5,841 bases of DNA from Clostridia bacterium. Lineage in GTDB: Bacteria; Bacillota; DSM-521; Neomoorellales; SLTJ01. The translations under genes were made by a program, and so were the position numbers. The DNA is taken from contig JACIYD010000112.1 in assembly GCA_014360105.1 (NCBI GenBank), positions 1 through 5,841 of the forward strand, in the 5' to 3' direction. Under the pieces are notes generated by a model. That model was given only the letters and a program-made list of their open reading frames with translations. It was not told where the DNA came from and made no database searches. The stretch's first letter is position 1. Every line of letters begins with the position of its first letter. Positions 1 to 5,841 of this stretch are shown here, one piece after another.

Positions 1-562
1 AGGCCCGCAACGGCTGCCCCTATCAAGAATTGTGGCTGCTGGTGCGTCGGGACAAAGATAACACCCACCGGTACTGGCTGAGTAACGCTCCCCCGGATGT
101 GCCTTTCGAAGAGATGGCCCGTGCCACTATCCTGCGCTGGACTATCGAGCAGTACTTCCAGGAAGGTAAGGGTGAGCTTGGTATGGATCACTACGAGTTA
201 CGCTCCTGGCAGGGTTGGCACCGGCACATGCTCTACGTCTTTTTGGCCATGCTCTTCCTCCTCGAAGTCCGCCAGGCCTTCGGAAAAAATGGGGCCCTAC
301 TCCCCTACTGACGTCTGCCCAGGCCCGCCGGCTGGTGGCGGCCGCTTTCGCCATGTTCTGCCTCCCCAGGTGCACCGTCCTGGAGTTGGTGGCCTACTAC
401 CTGCGCCGCAACTACACCGCCTACCAATCCCACCGCAGGAGGACCCTGGTCTTGGCCTGGGCTAACAACCAACCCAAGGGGCCGCAAGCCAATGAACCTG
501 GGGGACTAACACGTGCTCTACCGGAGCCGGGCAGCATGCCTATGCCCCTTCCTCCCCCATAG
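1..562 (+). pseudogene. IS701-type DDE transposase, 3' part, frameshifted
   Basis: This is the C-terminal part of a DDE transposase. It is open at the left edge of the window (frame starting at base 3) and would cut and join the ends of an insertion sequence. The motif LRWTIEQYFQEGKGELGMDH, followed by RSWQGWHRHM, is the hallmark of the third catalytic region. The Glu of RWTIE (codon 147-149) is the expected last catalytic acid. The frame stops at 309-311, but the homologous tail (PLLTSAQARRLVAAAF and LRRNYTAY) continues in the -1 frame to a TAG at 560-562. The switch point is the A6 run at 284-289. I infer a decayed gene; a programmed -1 shift on A-AAA-AAT is the alternative. The IS family name rests on motif resemblance only. 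I found no terminal inverted repeat after the stop. It runs toward the operon's 3' end, convergent with it. Confidence 0.8.
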
Positions 563-1064
563 CCTTTCTTTTCCTTGACCAGCCCTGCCTCCCTGCCATT
601 CACCTCCTGTGCCGCCAGGCTCGCTTTCTCCACCTGCTCTGCTTGATCCTCTCACACACACAACCCAGAACGGCCTGTTCAGACTCATAGCTGACGCTGT
701 AGTACTACTCATTGCCGCCTATTTTGAGTACCGGGTGAGAAAGAGCCTTAAAGCCGAGGCTATACCGCTCATTCTAAGGGGCAAGCGCAAAAATTGGTAA
801 CCCCACGGCTAAGGCACTTCTTGAAATACTCGACGACCTCTTGGTGGCCAAGTAAGCTCCGGACGGGATCCTGGTTAACCACCACGGCCCCGAGGTAATC
901 AGAACCCTTGAGCTTGCCGGCTTTGGCAAAGACATCTATCTCTATCCCTCTCATACAGGCGGTTAGCCAGCACCCCGTTGGAAGGATCCCCACTCGTAGC
1001 TCCCGCGGTGTGTGACACGCACCACCCCTGCCCTCGTTCTGGACCGAGGAACTTTGCGGCCATC
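563..1064. other. Gene-poor stretch between transposase relic and operon
   Basis: These 502 bases hold no convincing full-length gene. A plus-strand frame at 609-800 would encode 63 residues with a short hydrophobic patch (DAVVLLIAAYF). It starts at a GTG without a Shine-Dalgarno sequence and resembles nothing I know. A minus-strand frame at 769-993 is listed separately. A clear intrinsic terminator (GC-rich hairpin plus T-run) for the minus-strand operon is not visible after its last stop at 1065. The stretch looks like decayed DNA next to an insertion-sequence remnant. Confidence 0.5.
769..993 (-). CDS. Small doubtful ORF, possible remnant of a CBS-like protein
   Basis: This is a 74-residue frame starting at GTG (991-993) with GGGAG six bases upstream, 71 bases after the stop of the ATP-grasp gene. 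An ATG start at 952-954 would give 61 residues. I do not recognise it with confidence. The middle (LGAVVVNQDPVRSLLGHQEV, then VEYF) reads like the strand-turn-helix end of a CBS domain. That would be notable because the third subunit of phenylphosphate synthase is a CBS protein. The protein is far too short for that subunit (about 24 kDa) and the flanking residues do not match a CBS pair. It could be a truncated relic or a chance open frame in GC-rich DNA. The CBS reading is speculation from one short segment. Confidence 0.25.
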   Translation of the reverse strand: MGILPTGCWLTACMRGIEIDVFAKAGKLKGSDYLGAVVVNQDPVRSLLGHQEVVEYFKKCLSRGVTNFCACPLE

Positions 1065-2129
1065 TTATGAGCTCTGAAAAACCCGCCGTAGCATGAGGTC
1101 GATGATGTGATCGGTGGGCGTGCGCGAGGTCGCACGCGGCTCCCAATTTGCCGCCGCGCCCAGGGAGAGCCCCGCAATGGGTCGCGTTTGCAACAGAAAG
1201 ATGTTTTGGGGGAAGGCCGACGTAGCGCTTACCGCCCACTCCACATCCTGCGGCACCCCGAAATGCTCCTCAAGCTTGAGGACAAGACGGCCGAGATACG
1301 TTAATTCTTCCAGGCCGAGACAGGGGCGGGCACGCTCGGCGGCCTCGACCGCGATTTCCTCGACACCACCGGTCGTGGCCACCACCTTGGTACCCTTCTC
1401 GCCGTGACGGCTGCTGATGAGGGAAAGGTCCTGTTTTGCCAGAACGAAGCGATCCGGGCTGACGCGTCCGCCGACGACGCTTTCCCCCAGGCCCCAACTG
1501 CCCTCGATGACGATCCGATCCGTGGCCCCGGTGGCCGGGTCGGCCGTAAAGGCCACGCCGGCGGCCCGCGCCTCGACCAGGCGCATCACCCCCACGGCAA
1601 TCGGTTCTTCCGCCAGCGGCAGGTTGCGCTGGCGACGATAGGCCAGCGCCTGCGCCGTAAAGGTGCTGGACCAGCAATGGACTACCTTGCGGCAGAGCAT
1701 CGCTTCCCCTTTGACGTTGAGATAGGTTTCAAACTGCCCGGGCCGGCTCACCGGCCCACTGGACCGCACCGAGACGGGCACCGCCACGGTACCGCACCGC
1801 AGCGAAAGGGCGGCATAGGCGCGCCGCAGTTCGGCGGCAATTTCCTCGGGCAGTTCCTCGCCCTCCACCACCTCGCGGATGGCCTGGCTGGCTTCCAGAT
1901 AAACGCGGTATTCCTCCAGCCGCGGGGCATAATCGTCGAGTATGGCGCAAATCTTTCTTCGTAAGCCAGTACGGGCAAAGAAGTATTCATAGGCCTCCAC
2001 CGTGAGGGCAAAGCCGGGCGGGACCGGCAGGCCCAACCCGGCCATTTCACCCCAATTGGCACACTTCTTTCCCACGAGCGCGTAGTCCGCCTGGCAGAGT
2101 TCTTCCAGCCATCTAATCCATTTGGCCAT
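1065..2129 (-). CDS. PEP-synthase-like ATP-grasp subunit (phenylphosphate synthase beta-like)
   Basis: This 354-residue protein (about 39 kDa, soluble) consists of the N-terminal pyruvate phosphate dikinase/PEP synthase ATP-binding domain alone. The expected blocks occur in order: VGKKCANWGEM near 19-29, GLPVPPGF 33-40, SVRSSG 120-125, GQFETYLNV 131-139, AGVAFTADPATG 190-201, GSWGLGESVVGG 210-221, DVEWAV 295-300 and LLQTRP 312-317. A 37-residue tail ends in DHIIDLMLRRVF. No phosphohistidine or PEP-binding domain follows, so it must act with a separate swivel subunit, encoded just upstream. By family knowledge it would bind ATP and phosphorylate the partner histidine, releasing AMP and Pi. The loop after VRSS (GPVSRPGQ) is short and resembles PPDK (VSMPG) more than PEP synthase (about 13 residues). 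The ATG start has AAGGAG seven bases upstream. It lies 46 bases after the second swivel gene, so co-transcription is likely. The ATP-grasp function is secure; the phenol substrate is inferred from architecture. Confidence 0.85.
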   Translation of the reverse strand: MAKWIRWLEELCQADYALVGKKCANWGEMAGLGLPVPPGFALTVEAYEYFFARTGLRRKICAILDDYAPRLEEYRVYLEASQAIREVVEGEELPEEIAAELRRAYAALSLRCGTVAVPVSVRSSGPVSRPGQFETYLNVKGEAMLCRKVVHCWSSTFTAQALAYRRQRNLPLAEEPIAVGVMRLVEARAAGVAFTADPATGATDRIVIEGSWGLGESVVGGRVSPDRFVLAKQDLSLISSRHGEKGTKVVATTGGVEEIAVEAAERARPCLGLEELTYLGRLVLKLEEHFGVPQDVEWAVSATSAFPQNIFLLQTRPIAGLSLGAAANWEPRATSRTPTDHIIDLMLRRVFQSS

Positions 2130-2136
2130 CCCTTCA

Positions 2137-2142
2137 CTCCTT
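2137..2142 (-). promoter_or_regulatory. Ribosome-binding site of the ATP-grasp gene
   Basis: AAGGAG on the minus strand lies seven bases before the ATG at 2127-2129. It is a strong Shine-Dalgarno match and fixes this start, in agreement with the conserved PPDK_N motifs beginning about 18 residues later. Confidence 0.75.
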
Positions 2143-2175
2143 CCCGCTTTCCGCCAAATGCGCGGCTGCTCGGTT

Positions 2176-3840
2176 TTACTCCAGGATGTAAACTACTCCC
2201 TGGTAACCATCGATACGCAGGCGCTGCCCCGTGCGGATCTTTTTCGTCGCTTCAAGCGTGTTGACGACAATGGGAATATGGTATTCCCGCCCTACCACCG
2301 CCGCGTGGGCGAGGCTACCCCCGCGGTCGGTGACCACGCCTTTGAGCAACGGGAAAATGGGGGTCCAACCCGAATAGGTGATCGGGGCGACCAGGATTTC
2401 TCCTGCCTGGACCTCGCCCACATCGCGCTCGTCAAGAATGACCCGTGCCGGCCCCTCGGCCACGCCGGGCGACCCGGCAATGCCGTAAAGGTCGGCGGCC
2501 AGCTCGGGTCGCACCTGCGGGAACTCGCCGATGGTGATCTTCATCATGATGCTGTCCTGGGCCCGGACCATATGGGCGGTGGCCTCTTCCAGGGAAAGAT
2601 TGCCGATGAGCGTGGGGCGGTCCAGCCGTTGGGAGTAATCGGCAAATTCCTTGCGCCGGGCCGCCACTACCGGCCGAAGGTCGTGGTATTCCGGGGCCCC
2701 CAGGGCCTTGCGCAGTTCGTCGGGCACCAGGAATAAAGGATCGTCCGCCGCGGCCAGGCAACCTTTGGCCGCCAGCCTGCGGCCGTACCCCAAAAGGGCC
2801 CGCCGGAAGATGGCGTGTGCCTGGTGTTCGAAGTGGAAGTCGTGGGATTCGCTGAAGACCCCCGCCTTCTGCGCCACGGCCATCAACTTCGAAAACCACT
2901 CGCGCTGCTCCGGCGGCACCCTGGCCAGCACCTCCGCCTCGGCCCGCTGCCGGTCCTCCACCAGGGCCGGCCGCTTGCGGTCAAGGTCGAAACTCACCCC
3001 GGGCGCAAGGAACTGCTGGATATGTCTGATCACCGGGGTCGGATCCTCGCGCCAACTGGGGCAGTTGAACTCCATCATGCGAGGCATGCGCCAGCCGTAG
3101 ATATCGAGATAGGCGGCCAGGGCTTCCACCCACTGCCGTCCTCTTGCGGAGCCACGCAGTTGCGGCAGCACCTGGTCCGCCGGGGAGGAAAGAAAGACTT
3201 CGGTCAAACCAAGCTCTTCTGCCAAAAGTCGCAGCTCCCACAGTTTCCGGTCCGCCTCAAAGAGGTCGTTATCAAACCCCTGCATCAACCGGTGCCACAG
3301 GGTGGAGGTGTCGTCAATGCCGAGCAGTTCGCGGCAGAGCCCCTCGAAAAGGGTGTAGATCGTATAAGTGGCGTACATGAGATAGAAGTGCAGTTCCCAC
3401 ATGCGCCGGTGCATGGCCAGCACGTCTTCCCAGTTCTCATACAACGCATCGAAAGTGGCCTCTTCGTAATCAAAGCGTTTTAAAGGGTCGTAAAGCCCGT
3501 GTAGCTCCCGCACCGCTTGCTGCCAGACGGCGTCATAATCCTCGAGAAAGGGTCGGATGCGCTCGCGGAAAACCGTTTCTCGCTGCCTAATCTCCGCGGC
3601 GTCCGTGATGGGCGTGGGCGTGCAATAGGCGCAGCCGTCGATTTCGCGCCAGTCGGTGCCGCGGTTGTTGGGCAGACTGAGCCGCCCGGCCGCCCAGACG
3701 TGCGCGTGGCGCAGGTGGTTGCACCAGGTCCAGGCAAACATGGGCGTCCAGGGCGGGATACTGTGGGAACCGTCCAAATACCACACCTGATACCTCTTTA
3801 AATCAATCTCGGGGTCAAATTCAAAGGCATGGCGCTTCAT
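2176..3840 (-). CDS. Swivel-domain phosphotransfer subunit, copy 2 (phenylphosphate synthase alpha-like)
   Basis: This 554-residue protein (about 64 kDa, soluble) has two parts. Residues 1 to about 430 are a mostly helical region found in phenylphosphate synthase/PEP-utilising proteins. It includes WTPMFAWTW 31-39, a CxxC (C70, C73), RMPRMMEFNCPSW 251-263 and SESHDFHFEH 330-339. Residues about 445-554 are the swivelling phosphohistidine domain: LYGIAGSPG 451-459, then VTDRGGSLAHAAVVGREY 503-520 with the active His512 (CAC at 2305-2307). The PEP/pyruvate barrel is absent. By family knowledge, His512 takes a phosphoryl group from the ATP-grasp partner and gives it to the acceptor, phenol in the known enzyme. 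An in-frame GTG at 3847-3849 would add three residues; I prefer the ATG because it gives the same length and His position as the upstream paralog. The two proteins are about 60% identical. A split rifampicin-phosphotransferase-like kinase is an alternative identity. Confidence 0.83.
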   Translation of the reverse strand: MKRHAFEFDPEIDLKRYQVWYLDGSHSIPPWTPMFAWTWCNHLRHAHVWAAGRLSLPNNRGTDWREIDGCAYCTPTPITDAAEIRQRETVFRERIRPFLEDYDAVWQQAVRELHGLYDPLKRFDYEEATFDALYENWEDVLAMHRRMWELHFYLMYATYTIYTLFEGLCRELLGIDDTSTLWHRLMQGFDNDLFEADRKLWELRLLAEELGLTEVFLSSPADQVLPQLRGSARGRQWVEALAAYLDIYGWRMPRMMEFNCPSWREDPTPVIRHIQQFLAPGVSFDLDRKRPALVEDRQRAEAEVLARVPPEQREWFSKLMAVAQKAGVFSESHDFHFEHQAHAIFRRALLGYGRRLAAKGCLAAADDPLFLVPDELRKALGAPEYHDLRPVVAARRKEFADYSQRLDRPTLIGNLSLEEATAHMVRAQDSIMMKITIGEFPQVRPELAADLYGIAGSPGVAEGPARVILDERDVGEVQAGEILVAPITYSGWTPIFPLLKGVVTDRGGSLAHAAVVGREYHIPIVVNTLEATKKIRTGQRLRIDGYQGVVYILE

Positions 3841-3846
3841 GGCCTT

Positions 3847-3854
3847 CACCTTCT
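3847..3854 (-). promoter_or_regulatory. Ribosome-binding site overlapping an alternative GTG start
   Basis: AGAAGGTG on the minus strand lies six bases before the ATG at 3838-3840. Its last three bases are the in-frame GTG (3847-3849) that could also serve as a start, with AGGGG upstream. Reading it as a Shine-Dalgarno site for the ATG makes both swivel paralogs exactly 554 residues long, which favours that reading. Confidence 0.55.
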
Positions 3855-3878
3855 TCCCCTGACTTCGCGGGAAAATAC

Positions 3879-3913
3879 GCCAAGCTGCGGCACCGCCGAG
3901 CGCAGCCCTTGGC
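3879..3913 (-). promoter_or_regulatory. Intergenic stem-loop between the two swivel genes
   Basis: In the transcript, GCCAAGGGCTGCG pairs with CGCAGCTTGGC: 11 base pairs with a two-base GG bulge, closed by an 11-base loop. It starts 35 bases after the stop of copy 1 and ends 24 bases before the ribosome-binding site of copy 2. No T-run follows, so it is unlikely to be an intrinsic terminator. It could stabilise or punctuate the mRNA, changing the ratio of the two paralogs. The role is inferred; only the pairing is seen. Confidence 0.5.
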
Positions 3914-3934
3914 TTGCGGCCTGCCTCTGGCTAC

Positions 3935-3949
3935 GGCGGATCAACCGCC
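3935..3949 (-). repeat. Small hairpin at the stop of swivel copy 1
   Basis: GGCGG and CCGCC flank a five-base loop and begin at the last base of the TAG stop codon (3949-3951). The stem is only five base pairs with no T-run. It may cooperate with the larger stem-loop downstream or be chance in GC-rich DNA. Confidence 0.25.
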
Positions 3950-5613
3950 TAACCAAGGATGTAGACCACGCCTTCGTTTCCGTCCACCCGCACCTTTTGG
4001 CCCGTCTTGATCTTCTTGCTCGCTTCCTTGGTGTTAATCACCACCGGGATGTCGTATTCTCGCCCCACCACCGCCGCGTGAGCAAGGCTACCGCCATGAT
4101 CGGTGACGATGCCGCGCACCAGGGCAAAGGCCGGGGTCCAGCCGGAGTACGTGACCGGGCTGACCAGGATATCGCCCGGCCTGATCTCGCCCACGCTTCC
4201 CTCGCCCATCACTACGCGGGCCACGCCTTCCACCACGCCGGGCGAGCCGGCGATGCCATAAAGGTCGGCGCCCAGTTCGGGCCGCGGCGGGATGTACTCA
4301 CCTACGGTGATCTTGGCAATAATCGGGTCCTTGGCCCGGCGCATGAACTCGGTGGCCTCTTCCGGGCCGAGGCGGCCGATGAGCCCCGGTCGTTCCTTGT
4401 GCTGCGCTTCTTCCCACTCGCGCCGCCGCGCGGCGACGAAATCACGGAAGTCGTAGTTCTCCGGTAAGGCCAGAATCTTCCGCACCTCGTCGGGCACCAG
4501 GAAAAGCACGTCGTCGGGCTCGTTGAGCACGCCCAGTTGGACCAGCCGCTGGCCGCAACCCAGGCAGGCACGGCGGAAAAGGGCATGGCAGATGTGTTCG
4601 AAGTGGAAGTCGTGCGACTCGCTGAAGCTGCCGGCGCGCTGGGAGATGCGCATCAGGCCGACGAACCAATCTTTCTCCCCGGCCGGCACCTTGGCGAGCA
4701 CCTCTTTTTCCGCCTTTTCCCTCTCTTTTGCCAGGCGCGGCCGGATCTGGTCGAGTTCAAAGGTAGCGCCCTCCAGGAGGAACTGCTGGATGTGACCGAT
4801 GGCCGGTGTGGGATCCTCGACCCAACTGGGACAGTTGAACTCCATCATCCGGGGCATGCGCCAGCCCCAGTAGTCCAGGTATTCCCTGAACTCCTTGAGC
4901 CAGACCTGACCGGCCTCACGCTTCTCCAATTCGGGAATGACCTCGCGCGCCTCATTTTGGCGGAAAACGTCCGCCACACCCAGCTCCAGCGCCCGGTTGC
5001 GCAAACGCCAGAGACGGCGGTCCGATTCGAAGAGATCGTTGTCAAAACCGCGGATCAGGCGGTGCCACAGGGGTGAGTTGTCGTTAATGCCCACGTACTC
5101 GCGGCAAAGATCTTCAAACCACCAATAAGCGCCGTAGATGGCGTACATCCACCAGAAGTGCACTTCCCACATGCGGTTGTGGACAAAGAGGGCCTCGTTA
5201 AAGTGTTTGTAGAGCTCATAAATACTTGCTTTTTCGTAGTTAAACTGTTTTAGCTTATCATAATAGCCGTGCATCTCATTTAAAACGTTCTGCCAAAGGG
5301 TGTCATAATCGTCAATCAGGGGCTTGAGCTTCTCCTTGAACTCTGCCCGGCGCTGCTCGACTTCCTGCTGGTCCTCAATGGGGGTCGCCGTGCAGTAGGC
5401 GCAGAGGTCCACCTCGCGCCAGTCGGAGCTGCGGGTGGTGGGAATCGAAAGCTCCCCGCAACCGTAAATGTGCCCGTGCCGCAGGTGATTGAGCCACGTC
5501 CAGGCGAACATTGGCGTCCACGGCGGCACGCTGTGACTGCCGTCAAGGAACCAAACCGGGTATTTTTTCAGGTCTTCCTGGGGGTCGAACTCGAAGATAT
5601 GTCTCTTATACAT
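3949..5613 (-). CDS. Swivel-domain phosphotransfer subunit, copy 1 (phenylphosphate synthase alpha-like)
   Basis: First gene of the operon, 554 residues. It has the same two-part plan as copy 2: a long N-terminal region (WTPMFAWTW 32-40, CAYC 71-74, RMPRMMEFNCPSW 252-264, SESHDFHFEH 331-340) and a C-terminal swivel domain (LYGIAGSPG 451-459, VTDHGGSLAHAAVVGREY 503-520). The active His512 is the CAC at 4078-4080. The frame is open upstream to an ATG at 5676, but those 21 extra residues have no counterpart in copy 2. The ATG at 5611-5613 has AAGGGAGGG upstream and gives MYKRHIFEFDP, aligned to MKRHAFEFDP. Against copy 2 I count about 332 identities in 554 positions by hand, with one single-residue offset between the first residues and about residue 400. 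The N-terminus is especially aromatic (HFWWMYAIYGAYWWFED, 152-168). It probably acts as the phosphocarrier and acceptor-binding subunit with the ATP-grasp protein. The acceptor is not shown by the sequence. Confidence 0.85.
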   Translation of the reverse strand: MYKRHIFEFDPQEDLKKYPVWFLDGSHSVPPWTPMFAWTWLNHLRHGHIYGCGELSIPTTRSSDWREVDLCAYCTATPIEDQQEVEQRRAEFKEKLKPLIDDYDTLWQNVLNEMHGYYDKLKQFNYEKASIYELYKHFNEALFVHNRMWEVHFWWMYAIYGAYWWFEDLCREYVGINDNSPLWHRLIRGFDNDLFESDRRLWRLRNRALELGVADVFRQNEAREVIPELEKREAGQVWLKEFREYLDYWGWRMPRMMEFNCPSWVEDPTPAIGHIQQFLLEGATFELDQIRPRLAKEREKAEKEVLAKVPAGEKDWFVGLMRISQRAGSFSESHDFHFEHICHALFRRACLGCGQRLVQLGVLNEPDDVLFLVPDEVRKILALPENYDFRDFVAARRREWEEAQHKERPGLIGRLGPEEATEFMRRAKDPIIAKITVGEYIPPRPELGADLYGIAGSPGVVEGVARVVMGEGSVGEIRPGDILVSPVTYSGWTPAFALVRGIVTDHGGSLAHAAVVGREYDIPVVINTKEASKKIKTGQKVRVDGNEGVVYILG

Positions 5614-5622
5614 TGGCCTAAG

Positions 5623-5631
5623 CCCTCCCTT
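5623..5631 (-). promoter_or_regulatory. Ribosome-binding site deciding the start of swivel copy 1
   Basis: AAGGGAGGG on the minus strand lies nine bases before the ATG at 5611-5613. It lies inside the longer open frame that begins at 5676, so it argues for the shorter 554-residue protein. Confidence 0.65.
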
Positions 5632-5801
5632 AGAATGCCGTTTTCCGACTGATAGACTTCGCCAGGCGTGACGCACTCTCGCCCTTCCCTAGATTCGCCT
5701 CGCCCGTGGCCGCCGAGACGGTCCCGACAAAACGTGCTGCTGTTCCCCGGCCGACACCTCCCACCTTCTTCCTCGCCTCTTCCCGGTAAACCGCGGGCGC
5801 G

Positions 5802-5819
5802 GCCGCCCTTGCGGGCGGC
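5802..5819 (-). repeat. Hairpin with GNRA tetraloop in the operon leader
   Basis: GCCGCCC and GGGCGGC form a perfect seven-base-pair stem around a GCAA loop (minus-strand reading), 190 to 205 bases upstream of swivel copy 1. No T-run follows on either strand. It could belong to the leader of this operon or to the end of a gene outside the window. I see no convincing -35/-10 or -24/-12 promoter between it and the first gene. Confidence 0.35.
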
Positions 5820-5841
5820 GCGCCGTCTTCGCCCTAGTGCA

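Noticed and set aside
609..800. 63-residue plus-strand ORF with a hydrophobic patch
   Set aside because: It has no ribosome-binding site and no recognisable family, and it overlaps the end of the minus-strand small ORF.
1267..1282. Perfect 16-base palindrome TCCTCAAGCTTGAGGA
   Set aside because: It lies inside the conserved coding part of the ATP-grasp gene (KLEEHF region) and is explained by the codons; no partner copy was seen nearby.
2122..2736. Long plus-strand open frame opposite the swivel gene (also 2815-3483, 3829-4467, 4537-5076)
   Set aside because: These frames mirror the GC-rich codon pattern of the minus-strand genes. They recur at equivalent positions in both paralogs and contain no recognisable domain, so they are shadows.
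1065..3840. Reading the swivel and ATP-grasp genes as a PEP synthase broken by mutation
   Set aside because: Both have good ribosome-binding sites and complete domains. The order is reversed relative to PEP synthase, and the PEP barrel is absent, so they are separate genes by design.
5640..5675. Sigma-54-like TGGC on the minus strand in the leader
   Set aside because: At the required spacing the -12 element reads CA instead of GC, so it does not fit the consensus.
5614..5676. Upstream extension of swivel copy 1 to the ATG at 5676
   Set aside because: The extra 21 residues have no match in the paralog and contain the ribosome-binding site of the ATG at 5613.
5781..5841. T-box-like text on the plus strand (GGTAAACCGCGG followed by a GC hairpin)
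   Set aside because: The AGGGTGG half of the T-box motif is missing, and no specifier stem is visible upstream.

Overview
The window is about 60% G+C by eye. The closest architectural match I can name for its main genes is phenylphosphate synthase of anaerobic phenol degraders. A thermophilic or syntrophic Firmicute (Peptococcaceae or Moorellaceae type) or another strict anaerobe with aromatic metabolism would fit, but the sequence has no rRNA or other marker gene, so the host assignment is inference.

Layout, right to left, because the main operon is on the minus strand. Positions 5614-5841 are a non-coding leader with a GNRA-capped hairpin and a strong ribosome-binding site. Next come two tandem paralogous subunits of 554 residues each (5613-3949 and 3840-2176). 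They are about 60% identical by hand alignment, and both carry the phosphohistidine (swivelling) domain of PEP-utilising enzymes with the active histidine at residue 512. The 108-base gap between them holds an 11-bp stem-loop. After a 46-base gap comes a 354-residue protein (2129-1065) that is a complete PEP-synthase/PPDK-type ATP-grasp domain. Beyond it (563-1064) is a degenerate stretch with one small doubtful ORF on the minus strand. The left edge (1-562) is the 3' end of a DDE transposase gene of IS701 type on the plus strand, broken by a frameshift at an A6 run.

How the genes work together (inference from family knowledge): PEP synthase is cut into two polypeptides. The ATP-grasp subunit transfers the beta-phosphoryl group of ATP to the histidine of a swivel subunit, and the swivel subunit passes it to an acceptor. 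Neither protein has the PEP/pyruvate TIM-barrel domain. The swivel subunits instead have a roughly 430-residue N-terminal region that probably binds the acceptor. This is the organisation of phenylphosphate synthase (phenol + ATP to phenylphosphate + AMP + Pi). The unusual point is the doubled swivel subunit served by one ATP-grasp subunit. No CBS-type gamma subunit and no UbiD-like carboxylase gene is visible inside the window, so the true substrate remains open.
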